From Streptomyces polyasparticus (GTDB taxonomy: Bacteria; Actinomycetota; Actinomycetes; Streptomycetales; Streptomycetaceae), in assembly GCF_014493765.1 (NCBI RefSeq), contig NZ_JACTVJ010000001.1:124001-188000 (forward strand): a stretch of DNA of 64,000 nucleotides, in the 5' to 3' direction. The translations under genes were made by a program, and so were the position numbers. The notes beneath the pieces are model-generated. The model was not told the origin of the DNA and made no database searches. It worked only from the letters and a program-made list of their open reading frames with translations. This document shows, in pieces, positions 42,461-51,426 of the stretch. Within the stretch, counting starts at the first letter, position 1; the number at the start of each line of letters is the position of its first letter.

Positions 42461-44304
42461 GCGAGGACCTCCTTGTCCCAGTGGAGCGCGTGGCAGGCGG
42501 TGGCGCCCGTGTCCGTGACCGTGAGCACCGGCAGTTCGTCGTGGCACTGCTGCCGGGCCAGCGGACAGCGCGACGCGAAGGCGCAGCCTGCGGGGCGGCC
42601 CGCCGGGTGGGGCGGGCGGCCGGGTATCGAGGACAGCGGCTCGTCCACCGGCGAGTGCAGCGTCGGCGTGGCGGCCAACAGGGCGTGCGTATACGGGTGT
42701 TCGGCCTCGCCCGCGCGCAGCCGCTCGATGGGCAGGGTCTCCACGATGCGGCCCGCGTACATGACGACGACCCGGTCGCAGATCGCGGAGATCACCCCGA
42801 CGTCGTGCGAGATCAGCAGGATCGCGGTGCCGTCGCGCTCGTTGGCCTCGCGAAGCAGCCCGAGCACCTCGGCCTGGACCGTCACGTCGAGCGCCGTGGT
42901 GGGCTCGTCGGCGATCAGGAGCTTCGGCGAGGTGAGCAGCGCCGAGGCGATCATGGCCCGCTGCCGCATCCCGCCGGACAGCTCGTACGGGTACTGCTTG
43001 AGCCGCTGCTCGGGCAACGTGACGCGAGCGGCGGCCAGTTGGCCCACGGCCTGCTCGGCCGCGGCCGCGCGGGACGCGCCGCCATGCTTACGGAGTGTCT
43101 CGGTGAGCTGGCCGCCGAGCTTGAGCGTGGGGTTGAACGAGGCCGAAGGGTCCTGGTAGACGATGCCGATCTCGGTGGCGAGCCGCCCGGCCGGCGGCCT
43201 GCCGTTCAGATCGAGGTCGCCGACCTTGAGCGTCCCGGCCACCGCGGTGAGGTCGTCCGGAAGCAGCTTGGCCAGGGCCATCGCGGTCAGGCTCTTGCCC
43301 GAGCCCGACTCGCCCACCAGGCCCAGGACTTCACTGGGCTTGATGGCGAACGAGACCTCGTCCACCAGGCGCGTCCCGTCGGGCAGGACGACGCTCAGCC
43401 TGTCCGCGACGGCGAGCGCGTCCTCGTCGTGCGCGTCGTACGCGGGCACGGAGGTGAGCGCCTCGACCTTGGCCCGGTAGCCGCGCTTCCGTCCGGCCGC
43501 CGGATTGACCGCGGCCGCGAGCCCGTCGCCGATCAGGCCGCCGGAGAGGCCGGCCAGGATGATCACGAGGGAGGGGCCGAGCGCGGGCCAGGGGTTGAGG
43601 TAGATGCCCTCGAGTCCCTTGTGGAGCACGGCTCCCCAGTCATAGTCCGGCGCCTGGACGCCGACTCCGAGGAAGGACAGGCCGGACAGCGCCTTGAGCG
43701 AGACGGTGAACGCCACCGAGAGCAGCACCAGCAGCGGCTCCGCGATGTTGGGCAGGATGTGCCGGCGCAGCAGCCGGGAGGGCGGAACGCCCAGCAGCCG
43801 CGCGGTGGAGACGAAGTCGCGGCCCGCGATGGACGCGGCGAGGTTGGTGGTCAGCCGCGCGAAGGCGGGGCAGGTCGCCAGGCCGATCGCCACGATCGAG
43901 GTGCCCACGCCCGGGCCGAGGATCGCGACCATGGCCAGGGCGAAGATGACGCTGGGATACGAGATGAGCACGTCGATCACGCGCTGCCCGAGCGCCCGCA
44001 CGCGCGGGCCCCCCACCCAGATCGCCGCACCGAACCCGATGCCGCCCACCGCGGCGATCGCCGTCGTGGCCAGGCACATCAGGAGCGTGAGCCGGGTCGC
44101 GACCATCGTGCGGGCGAAGATGTCCCGGCCGAGCGCGTCGGTGCCGAACCAGTGCTCGGCGGAGGCCGCCAAGTGGGTCTGGTCGGTGAGGGTTTCGGCC
44201 CGGTCCGTCCAGATGAACGGGGCGACGATGCCGAGGACCACGAAGAACGCGAGCCCGGCGAGGCCGAGCATCAGCGCAGGGGACCTGCGCAGCTTCTGCA
44301 TCAT
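42457..44304 (-). CDS. Third oligopeptide importer: natural permease-ATPase fusion (DppC-DppD)
   Basis: A 615-residue protein in which a DppC-type permease (about residues 1-280, with HWFGTDALGRDIFARTMV and EAA loop GRDFVSTARLLGVPPSRLLR) is joined to a DppD-type ATPase. The ATPase spans about residues 310-615, with Walker A GESGSGKS, signature LSGGMRQR, Walker [13 protein letters not shown] and C-terminal cysteines CAFASRCPLARQQC. There is no stop or frameshift at the junction. The linker is short and basic (GRKRGYRAKVEALTS). The ATG at 44304 overlaps the upstream permease stop. Such fusions are known in some actinomycete peptide importers. Confidence 0.92.
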   Translation of the reverse strand: MMQKLRRSPALMLGLAGLAFFVVLGIVAPFIWTDRAETLTDQTHLAASAEHWFGTDALGRDIFARTMVATRLTLLMCLATTAIAAVGGIGFGAAIWVGGPRVRALGQRVIDVLISYPSVIFALAMVAILGPGVGTSIVAIGLATCPAFARLTTNLAASIAGRDFVSTARLLGVPPSRLLRRHILPNIAEPLLVLLSVAFTVSLKALSGLSFLGVGVQAPDYDWGAVLHKGLEGIYLNPWPALGPSLVIILAGLSGGLIGDGLAAAVNPAAGRKRGYRAKVEALTSVPAYDAHDEDALAVADRLSVVLPDGTRLVDEVSFAIKPSEVLGLVGESGSGKSLTAMALAKLLPDDLTAVAGTLKVGDLDLNGRPPAGRLATEIGIVYQDPSASFNPTLKLGGQLTETLRKHGGASRAAAAEQAVGQLAAARVTLPEQRLKQYPYELSGGMRQRAMIASALLTSPKLLIADEPTTALDVTVQAEVLGLLREANERDGTAILLISHDVGVISAICDRVVVMYAGRIVETLPIERLRAGEAEHPYTHALLAATPTLHSPVDEPLSSIPGRPPHPAGRPAGCAFASRCPLARQQCHDELPVLTVTDTGATACHALHWDKEVLA

Positions 44305-45323
44305 GCGTCGCCCGCCTTTCCGCGGAGGCTGCGGGGGTCGAGGAGGCCGAGGACGACGTCCACGAGGAGGTTGAGCAGGGTGGCCAGGATGCCGAGCAGC
44401 AGCACGACGCCCTGGATCACGGGGTAGTCGCGCTTGACGAGGGCGTCGAGCACGCCCGTGCCGAGCCCGGGCCACTGGAAGACGAACTCGACGATGACCG
44501 CGCCCCCGAGCAGACCGGTCAGGACCAGGCCGCCGAGCGTCAGGGTGCTGGTCATCAGGTTGGGCAGCGCGTGACGCCCGTACAGCCGCAGTGCCTTGAG
44601 GCGGCGGCCTTTCGCGGTGCGCATGTAGTCCATCGCGAGGACCGTCGCGGTCTCGCGCCGCACCACGCGCGCAAGGGTGCAGATCGGCGCGATGGTCAGC
44701 GCCAGGATCGGCAGCACCATCGAGTCGAGCGTGGCGGCGCCCGACGGCGGGAACATGTTGAGCTTGATCGCGAAGAACATGATCAGCAGGGTCGCGAGCA
44801 CGAACTCGGGGATCGAGCCGAGGACCGCGGTCACCGAGGTGAAGGCGGTGTCGAGCGTCCTGCGCCGGCCGCCCCGGCAGGCCACCGCGATCGCCATCCC
44901 CAGCGGGATGCTCACGACGAGGGCGATCGCCACCGCGAGGAAGGCGATCTGGGCGGTGAAGGGGAGCCGGTTGGCGATGACCTCGGAGACCGGGATGCCG
45001 CTCGTGTACGAGGAGCCGAGGTCGCCCTGGAGCAGGCCTGTGGCGTAGTCGCCGAACTGAGCCAACAGGGGCTTGTCCAGGCCCTGTTCGTGCCGGATCT
45101 GCTCGACCTGCGCCTGACTGGCGTCGGGCCCGGCCATCACCTGGGCGGGATCGCCCGGGATCAGCTGGACGATCAGGAACGTGCCGACGACCAGCATCAC
45201 GAGGACACCCGCGAAGCCGGCCAGGCGGCCGAGCAGGAACCGCGGCCAGGGCGATCCGGCGGTCTTCGGCGCTGCGGCCTTGGGCCCCGGGGGCGCCTCG
45301 GGGGATGCGATCAGAGTCTCCAC
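44301..45323 (-). CDS. Third oligopeptide importer: permease (DppB type)
   Basis: A 340-residue permease with a 25-residue proline/alanine leader, then FLLGRLAGFAGVLVMLVVGT and about six helices. The motif LIPGDPAQVM and the EAA loop MDYMRTAKGRRLKALRLYGR identify the DppB class. Two GTG starts are possible. 45323 is preferred because GAGGAG sits just before it, whereas 45335 has no site. It overlaps the fused gene by ATGA. Confidence 0.9.
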   Translation of the reverse strand: METLIASPEAPPGPKAAAPKTAGSPWPRFLLGRLAGFAGVLVMLVVGTFLIVQLIPGDPAQVMAGPDASQAQVEQIRHEQGLDKPLLAQFGDYATGLLQGDLGSSYTSGIPVSEVIANRLPFTAQIAFLAVAIALVVSIPLGMAIAVACRGGRRRTLDTAFTSVTAVLGSIPEFVLATLLIMFFAIKLNMFPPSGAATLDSMVLPILALTIAPICTLARVVRRETATVLAMDYMRTAKGRRLKALRLYGRHALPNLMTSTLTLGGLVLTGLLGGAVIVEFVFQWPGLGTGVLDALVKRDYPVIQGVVLLLGILATLLNLLVDVVLGLLDPRSLRGKAGDA

Positions 45324-45346
45324 GACTCTCCTCACCTGGGAGAAGA

Positions 45347-45378
45347 GACCGGCCGGGGCATCGTCGCCCCGGCCGGTC
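45347..45378 (-). terminator. Hairpin between binding-protein and permease genes (third importer)
   Basis: A perfect 13-bp stem (GACCGGCCGGGGC) with a six-base loop lies 22 bp after the binding-protein stop in a 76-bp gap. It is placed exactly like those in the two tandem importer operons. Confidence 0.75.
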
Positions 45379-45399
45379 GGGGTGCTACGTGACGGCGTA

Positions 45400-46968
45400 C
45401 TACTTGACGACGCGCACGGTCTCCGGCGCGAGCAGACCGTCGGGGGCCGCGATCGAGATCCGGGCGGCGGTCGTGTAGTTGAGGTTCACCGTCGCCAGTG
45501 GCACCACGTCGTGCGCGCCGAGCAGCGACTTCTGGGCCTCGCCCCACGCGGCGCACTTCGCGGCCTCGTCGGTGGTGGCCATCGCCTCGCCGAAGCCCTT
45601 CGCGAAGCCCTTGTTGTCCACGCCGGGGAAGTTGCGTCCGCCGTCGGCCGGGTCCGGGCCCATGAACAGGCTGGCCGGGGTGGTCAGGAGGTTCGTGAGG
45701 TTGAGGTTCGGCAGGATCGTGAGGTCCCAGTCGCCCTTGTTGCTGATGACGTCGTTGCCCCAGGTGGCGCTGTCGGCGTTGCGCAGGGAGACCTCGGCGC
45801 CCGCGGCCTTGAGCGAGGCCTGGACGTAGTCGTTGCCGGAGCCGCCCGCGACCGCGTTCGTACCGACGAGCTTGATCTTGACGCCCTTGAGCACGTCCTT
45901 CGCGGCGGCCACATCGGTCTTGGCGAGCAGCGACTCGTCCGTGTTGGCGCAGGGCACGCTGCCGTCGGTGATGCTGGCCATCAGGGTGCCGGTGCCGCGC
46001 GTGACGGCCTGGTTGAAGGCCTTGCGGTCCAGGGTCTTGGCGATCGCCTCGCGGACCTTCGGGTCGGCGCCCGGGTGGCCCTTGCGCTCGTTGAAGACCA
46101 CCATCATGCGGATGATCGGCGCCGGGTTGATCGTGAACCGCTTGTCCTTGACGAACCGGGCGACGTCCGGGCCCGTGAAGGCCGCGTAGTCAAGGGTGCC
46201 CGCCTGGAGGTTGTTCGCCATCGTGGCCTCGGACTGGATGACCGGCATCTCGACGGTGTCCGGCACCTTGCCCTGCGGCATGTTCTTGTACTTCGCCCAG
46301 CCGTTGTAGCCCTTGACCGCGGTCAGCGTGTAGCTGGTGCCGGGCTTGGCGGACTCCATGTAGTACGCGCCCGTCCCCGCGCCCTTCTTGCCGGACTTGA
46401 GCAGCTCCGGCTTGTCCAGTGCGGCCGGGCAGACGATGCCGGCCTGCGGGAGCGCGAGCCCGTAAAGGAGGTCGGACCAGGGCTTGTCGAGCTTCACGGA
46501 CACCTTGCCGGACGCGTCGTCACCGGTGGCGGTGACCTTCGCGCCGGGGCCGAACACCTGGCTCGCGGCGGTGGACTTGGTGGCCGGGTCCGCGAACCGG
46601 GTCAGAACCTTGGCCACCCCGGACGCGGTGAGCTTCGTACCGTCGGTGCACTGGGCGTCCTCGCGGAGCGTGAACTCGGCGGAGGCCGCGTCGGCCTTCC
46701 ACTCCGCGGCGAGGCCGGGGATGATCTCGCCCTTGTCGTCACGGCGGACCAGCTGGTCGTTCAGCATGCGCGCGAAGACGAAGTCGGCCGCCACGGTGCC
46801 CAGGTTGGGATCCAGGCTGGTCGGGTCGGAGGACGTCGCGATGGTGGCCTTGACCTTCTTGCCACCGTCCTTGCCGCCGCCGGTGCTGTCCGCCGAGGTG
46901 GTGCAGCCGGTCACGGCCAGGCCGAGAGCCAGGGTGCAGACGCCCGCGGCGAGGGGGACACGTGCCAT
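45400..46968 (-). CDS. Third oligopeptide importer: substrate-binding lipoprotein
   Basis: A 522-residue SBP_bac_5 lipoprotein (lipobox AVTGC, C22) followed by a glycine/lysine spacer. It is only distantly similar to the two tandem-operon binding proteins (SDPTSLDPNLGTVAADFVF, EWKADAASAEFTLREDAQCTDG). AGGAGG before the ATG at 46968 decides the start. It lies 112 bp downstream of the amidase gene without an evident terminator, so it may belong to a longer transcript starting at the acyl-CoA dehydrogenase gene. Confidence 0.9.
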   Translation of the reverse strand: MARVPLAAGVCTLALGLAVTGCTTSADSTGGGKDGGKKVKATIATSSDPTSLDPNLGTVAADFVFARMLNDQLVRRDDKGEIIPGLAAEWKADAASAEFTLREDAQCTDGTKLTASGVAKVLTRFADPATKSTAASQVFGPGAKVTATGDDASGKVSVKLDKPWSDLLYGLALPQAGIVCPAALDKPELLKSGKKGAGTGAYYMESAKPGTSYTLTAVKGYNGWAKYKNMPQGKVPDTVEMPVIQSEATMANNLQAGTLDYAAFTGPDVARFVKDKRFTINPAPIIRMMVVFNERKGHPGADPKVREAIAKTLDRKAFNQAVTRGTGTLMASITDGSVPCANTDESLLAKTDVAAAKDVLKGVKIKLVGTNAVAGGSGNDYVQASLKAAGAEVSLRNADSATWGNDVISNKGDWDLTILPNLNLTNLLTTPASLFMGPDPADGGRNFPGVDNKGFAKGFGEAMATTDEAAKCAAWGEAQKSLLGAHDVVPLATVNLNYTTAARISIAAPDGLLAPETVRVVK

Positions 46969-47080
46969 TTGGAGCCTCCTGAGGTGCGCGTATGCGCGAA
47001 TGCGAGACCGCTGGACAGAGATGTGGGGGAGGGGCGAGTACGTGCGTGGGGGGGGTGCGGACATTCAGGGCGTGACCCGC

Positions 47081-48484
47081 TCAGAGATCGGGCCACCGTC
47101 CGGACCAGGGCTTGGCGGCCTCCAATTGGGCGCACAGGGAAAGCAGTTGGGCGTCCTCGCCCAGTCGGCCGGTCAGCATGACGCCGATCGGCAGGCCCTC
47201 GGCCGACCAGTGCAGCGGCACGCTCGCCGAGGGCTGGCCGGTGACGTTCTGCGCCGCCGCGTAAGGGCTGGCCAGGAACTGACGGTGCAGATCGGCCTCC
47301 GGGCCGAGCTCCTTGAACCACTCCGGCCGCTGCGGAGGCAGCGCAAGCGTCGGGCTGAGGACCGCGTCGTACGCCTGCGTGGCGACCATCGCCTGGGCGC
47401 CGCGCAGCTGGATCTCCTGCAGCGCTTCGAGGAACCGCTCGGAGCCGACGCCCCTGCCCCGCGCACGCCAGTGCCGGGTCAGCGGAAGGAGTACGTCCTC
47501 GTCGGCGACCGGCACGCGCAGCGACCGTACGGCCCAGACGTCCCGGAACTCCTCGACCATGGACCGCCCGAACGGCGCCTGGATCTCCTCGACTTCATGC
47601 CCGAGCGATACGAGGAGCTCGGTGGCCTCCTCGTACGCGGCGAGCACATCCGGGTGTACGGAGACCTCGTCGCTGCCCGGATCGCTGAACCGGCCGATCC
47701 GCAGCTTGCCGGGCTCGCGCCGCGCCCAGCCGAGAAAGCTCTCCCCGGCGGGCAGTCCGGGCGCCCAGAACAGATCGCCCGGCACCGGACCCGCCATCGC
47801 GTCGAGCATCGCCGCGGCGTCCGCGACGGTCCGGGCGAGGGGGCCCTGGCAGAGCTGGATGACCGGGTCGTGCCCGAGCGGACCGTTGCTGACCCGGCCC
47901 CGCGAGGGCTTGAACCCGAAGAGGCCGCAGACGCTCGCCGGGATCCGGATGGACCCGCCCGCGTCGTTGCCGTGCGCGAACGGCACGAGCCCGGCGGCCA
48001 CCGCCGCTCCCGAACCGCCGCTGGATCCGCCCGCGGTACGGGTGAGGTCCCAGGGGGTACGGGCCGATCCGGCGTACGAGTCGGAGTAGGCGGAGAGCCC
48101 GAACTCGGCGGAGTTCAGCTTGCCCAGACCGATCGTGCCCGCCTCGCGCAGGAGCCGGACCAGATGGGCCTCGACCGGCGGCGTGAACCCGCGGAAGGCG
48201 GCCGAGCCGAAGGCGGTCGGCATGTCGTTGGTGCCGGTCAGGTCCTTGATCGCGGTCGGTACGCCGAACAGCGGCGGCAGCCCGTCCTCGCCCAGCCGCT
48301 TCTCCGCCGCCACCGCCGCGGCCCTCGCCTGCTCCACCGCCACGTACGAGAACGCGCCGACCAGCTCGTTCAGGCTCGCGATCCGCCCCAGGTAATGCTC
48401 GACCAGTTCGACGGGTCCGATCTCGCGGGCCCGTATCGCGGCGGCCTGCTCCAGAGCGCTGAGTTCGTGCAGCTGCCCCGCCAT
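47081..48484 (-). CDS. Amidase (amidase-signature family)
   Basis: A 467-residue amide hydrolase with the complete catalytic triad: K80 (TAIKDL), cis-Ser S154 (TAGGSSGGSGAA) and nucleophile S178 (NDAGGSIRIPAS). The spacings (74 and 24 residues) are normal for the family. The signature family includes enzymes acting on fatty acid amides, aryl amides and peptides; the substrate here is unknown. The gene starts inside the stop codon of the acyl-CoA dehydrogenase gene (TGATG), so the two are coupled. This suggests amide hydrolysis feeding acyl-chain degradation. Confidence 0.92.
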   Translation of the reverse strand: MAGQLHELSALEQAAAIRAREIGPVELVEHYLGRIASLNELVGAFSYVAVEQARAAAVAAEKRLGEDGLPPLFGVPTAIKDLTGTNDMPTAFGSAAFRGFTPPVEAHLVRLLREAGTIGLGKLNSAEFGLSAYSDSYAGSARTPWDLTRTAGGSSGGSGAAVAAGLVPFAHGNDAGGSIRIPASVCGLFGFKPSRGRVSNGPLGHDPVIQLCQGPLARTVADAAAMLDAMAGPVPGDLFWAPGLPAGESFLGWARREPGKLRIGRFSDPGSDEVSVHPDVLAAYEEATELLVSLGHEVEEIQAPFGRSMVEEFRDVWAVRSLRVPVADEDVLLPLTRHWRARGRGVGSERFLEALQEIQLRGAQAMVATQAYDAVLSPTLALPPQRPEWFKELGPEADLHRQFLASPYAAAQNVTGQPSASVPLHWSAEGLPIGVMLTGRLGEDAQLLSLCAQLEAAKPWSGRWPDL

Positions 48485-50289
48485 CAGAAGGCCCCGTCCG
48501 GCACGTCCATCAGGTGGTTGTCCGTCTGCTCCAGCACGGCCAGACGGGCGGCCAGTTCGGGCAGCACCGTGGTCGTGAAGAAGCGGGCGGCCGCGACCTT
48601 GCCGTTGTAGAAGTCGCTCTCGGCCGAGCCGTTGTCCAGCGCGGCCAGCGCCACCGCCGCTTGGCGCACCAGGAGATAGCCGATCATGAGATCGCCGACG
48701 CTCATCAGGAGCCGGGTGGTGTTCTGCCCGATCCGGTGGACGGCATCGGGGTGTTCCCGGGACTCCTGCTGCCAGCCGAGCAGCACGTCGACCATGCTGC
48801 GGACGTCGCACAGGGCCCCGTTCACCTTGGCCCGCTCGGTCTTGAGCCGCCCCTCGCCCTCGATCCGCACGAGGAAGTCCTGGATCTCGCGGGTCAGCAT
48901 CGACAGCGCGGCGCCGCGGTCCCGGGAGATCTTCCGGAAGAAGAAGTCCAGGCCCTGGATGCCGGTCGTGCCCTCGTACAGCGAATCGATCTTCACGTCC
49001 CGGACGTACTGCTCCAGCGGATAGTCCTGCAGATAGCCGGATCCGCCGAACGTCTGCAGGGCCAGGGCGAGTTGCTCGTACGCCCGCTCGGAGCCGACGC
49101 CCTTGACGACCGGCAGCAGCAGATCGTTCATGGCGGCCGCGGTCTTCGCGTCCACGTCGCCGCGGTCGAGCCAGTCCGCGGTGTACAGGTACACCGCGCG
49201 CAGCCCCTCCGCGTACGCCTTCTGCAGCATCAACATCCGGCGCACATCCGGGTGTTGGTCGATGGTGACCCGGGGCGCGGTCTTGTCCGAGGCCCGGGCG
49301 AGATCGGCGCCCTGGACGCGGGTCCGCGCGTAGTCGAGCGCGTGCAGATAGCCGCTGGAGAGCGTCGCGATCGCCTTGACGCCCACCTGCATACGGGCCG
49401 ACTCGATCACATGGAACATCTGGGCTATGCCGTCGTGCACCTCGCCGAGCAGCTGCCCCACCGCGGGTATCGCGCCGCCGAAGGTCAGCTCGCAGGTGGT
49501 GGAGACCTTCAGACCCATCTTGCGCTCGACGTTCGTCGCGAACACGCCGTTGCGCTCGCCGGGTTCACCCGTCTCCGGGTCGAAGTGGAACTTCGGTACG
49601 AGGAAGAGCGACAGGCCCTTCGTGCCGGGCTGCGCGCCCTCCGGCCGGGCGAGGACGAAGTGCACGATGTTCTCGGCCAGATCGTGCTCGCCCGAGGTGA
49701 TGAACCGCTTGACGCCCTCGATGTGCCAGCTGCCGTCGTCCTGCCGGACGGCCTTCGTGCGCCCGGCCCCGACATCGGAGCCGGCCTCCGGCTCGGTCAG
49801 GACCATGGATGCGCCCCAGCGCCGCTCGATCATCAGGTCGCCGATACGGGCCTGCTCGGGCGTGCCGAGCCGGTGCAGCAGACCGCCGAAGCCGGGGCCG
49901 CTGCCGTACATGTAGACCGGCGCGTGGGCGCCCTGGATCATCTCGATGACCGACCACCACAGCGCCCGCGGCGCGCGGGTGCCGCCGGCCTCGACCGGCA
50001 GGTCGAGCCGCCACCACTCGGCGTCCATGTACGCCTCGTAGCTGCGGCGGAAGGCCTCCGGCAGGGTGACGGAGAAGGCCGCCGGGTCGTACACCGGCGG
50101 GTTGCGGTCGCCGTCCGTGAAGGACGCGGCCACGGGCCCCGTGGCGAGCCGTTCCACCTGGCCGAGGATGTCCCGGGCGGTGGCACCGTCGATGTCCTCG
50201 AACGGCGCGGAGCCGAGCCGGCCGTCCAGGCCGAACACCTCGAACAGGTTGAACTGGAGATCGCGCAGATTGCTGCGGTAGTGACTCAC
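48484..50289 (-). CDS. Acyl-CoA dehydrogenase (large, FadE5-like type)
   Basis: A 601-residue flavoenzyme for alpha-beta desaturation of acyl-CoA. Motifs are [13 protein letters not shown] (FAD/substrate loop), [16 protein letters not shown] and [21 protein letters not shown]. The catalytic-base region is [15 protein letters not shown]. The extra N-terminal part and C-terminal helical domain fit the about 600-residue long-chain type. The GTG start at 50289 has an AGAGGG site. Upstream lies an 18-bp TetR-type palindrome. It is coupled to the amidase gene. Confidence 0.92.
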   Translation of the reverse strand: MSHYRSNLRDLQFNLFEVFGLDGRLGSAPFEDIDGATARDILGQVERLATGPVAASFTDGDRNPPVYDPAAFSVTLPEAFRRSYEAYMDAEWWRLDLPVEAGGTRAPRALWWSVIEMIQGAHAPVYMYGSGPGFGGLLHRLGTPEQARIGDLMIERRWGASMVLTEPEAGSDVGAGRTKAVRQDDGSWHIEGVKRFITSGEHDLAENIVHFVLARPEGAQPGTKGLSLFLVPKFHFDPETGEPGERNGVFATNVERKMGLKVSTTCELTFGGAIPAVGQLLGEVHDGIAQMFHVIESARMQVGVKAIATLSSGYLHALDYARTRVQGADLARASDKTAPRVTIDQHPDVRRMLMLQKAYAEGLRAVYLYTADWLDRGDVDAKTAAAMNDLLLPVVKGVGSERAYEQLALALQTFGGSGYLQDYPLEQYVRDVKIDSLYEGTTGIQGLDFFFRKISRDRGAALSMLTREIQDFLVRIEGEGRLKTERAKVNGALCDVRSMVDVLLGWQQESREHPDAVHRIGQNTTRLLMSVGDLMIGYLLVRQAAVALAALDNGSAESDFYNGKVAAARFFTTTVLPELAARLAVLEQTDNHLMDVPDGAF

Positions 50290-50353
50290 GGTGACCCTCT
50301 CGACTGCATGCGAGATATCGCATGCATCACACTCGGGGCGGGGAATTTTGTCA

Positions 50354-50371
50354 ATACCGATCGGTCGGTAT
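50354..50371. promoter_or_regulatory. TetR-type operator upstream of the acyl-CoA dehydrogenase gene
   Basis: The 18-bp imperfect palindrome ATACCGATCGGTCGGTAT is centred about 74 bp before the start. It matches the site at 51337-51354 in 14 of 18 positions; both fit ATACCGACCGGTCGGTAT. A site of this form is characteristic of many TetR regulators of fatty-acid and acyl-CoA genes. Confidence 0.65.
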
Positions 50372-50420
50372 GTGAAAACGTGACGTAGAAGCCCCAAGGG
50401 CCTCGCTTCATTTCCCCTGC

Positions 50421-51308
50421 TCAGGAGGGGTAGTTCGGGTACGACTCCTTGAAGACGCCCTGGTGGAGCAGGACCTCGGCGACGGGGGAACCGGTCTCCT
50501 CGTGCGTGACGGTGGTGCGCACCCAGGCCGTCTCGGTACGCCGGGTCTCACCCAGAGCGACGATCTCGCGTTCCAGGGTGTAGGCCTCGTCCACGAACAC
50601 CGGGCTGCCGAGCAGCCTGATCTGGAGATCCAGGAAGAGCCCGACGGACGGCTCGGCCTTGGTCAGACCGGACTCGGCCCACGTGGCCATCGACAGCACG
50701 CTGATCATCTCGACCGGCACGATCGGCCGGCCCCAGGGATTGTCCGCGCCGGTGTACCAGAGGCTGGTCTCGGTGATCGTCTCCAGCTTGCGCCGCAGCG
50801 TGAACGGATACAGATCGCCCATGTGCGTCTCGAAGTCCATCCGCACATGCTCGGGCCGTGCGCCCTTGCGGCCGGGAGTCCAGCCTTCGAAGATCACGGG
50901 CCGTTCCAGGGGGCGCAGCCGGGCCAACCGCTCGTCCAGGGCGGTCGGTTCGTCGCCGAGGGTGGCGGTGCCGGACAGGACGACCGTCCCGTCCTCCTTC
51001 AGTGTCCGGATCTCGGCCCTGTCGCCCGCGAAGGCCCCGGTCGCCCTGGTCCGCTCGCCTTCCAGGCAGATCGCTTCGAAGCGCGCGCTCAGACAGCCCT
51101 CGGTGAACCACTTCTCGCCCCACATCCGGGCCGCGAGCGGGTCGTACTGGCTGAAGTGCGTGGGACCCTCGACGGCCGCCCCCGCGACGCCCAACTTCTG
51201 TGCGGTGGCGGGGTCGTGGATGCTCGCGTGATCCCCGTAGGTCTGGTCGAGCAGGAGGTTGCGCGGAGACCTGAGGGGGCCCGAGAGCTCGAGCGGCGTG
51301 GTGAACAT
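50421..51308 (-). CDS. Uncharacterised protein, possibly double-hotdog (MaoC-like)
   Basis: A 295-residue soluble protein. The segment [23 protein letters not shown] and the long beta-strands with a central helix in each half suggest two hotdog-type domains, as in acyl-CoA thioester hydratases or thioesterases. No clear catalytic motif (for example the MaoC Asp/His pair) is visible. It lies between the two TetR-type palindromes and is transcribed towards the acyl-CoA dehydrogenase gene, so it is probably part of the same regulon. The hotdog label is tentative. Confidence 0.7.
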   Translation of the reverse strand: MFTTPLELSGPLRSPRNLLLDQTYGDHASIHDPATAQKLGVAGAAVEGPTHFSQYDPLAARMWGEKWFTEGCLSARFEAICLEGERTRATGAFAGDRAEIRTLKEDGTVVLSGTATLGDEPTALDERLARLRPLERPVIFEGWTPGRKGARPEHVRMDFETHMGDLYPFTLRRKLETITETSLWYTGADNPWGRPIVPVEMISVLSMATWAESGLTKAEPSVGLFLDLQIRLLGSPVFVDEAYTLEREIVALGETRRTETAWVRTTVTHEETGSPVAEVLLHQGVFKESYPNYPS

Positions 51309-51336
51309 GGCCGCTTTCTAGCATGAGTTCGTAGGC

Positions 51337-51354
51337 ATACCAACCGGTCGGCAT
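51337..51354. promoter_or_regulatory. TetR-type operator in the divergent promoter region
   Basis: The 18-bp palindrome ATACCAACCGGTCGGCAT is located 29 bp before the hotdog-like gene start and 73 bp before the tetR start. It is placed to repress both divergent transcripts. Confidence 0.65.
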
Positions 51355-51426
51355 TGACTTTGTTCCGGCGCCGCGCTGTGATGTGAGCCGCAGTATCCGC
51401 CTCGCGAGCGCACCTGGAGGACAGCG

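Noticed and set aside
44305-44475. Longer N-terminus for the fused permease-ATPase
   Set aside because: This leader overlaps the DppB permease gene, is Arg/Pro rich and unlike any permease start. The ATGA overlap at 44304 is typical of these operons.
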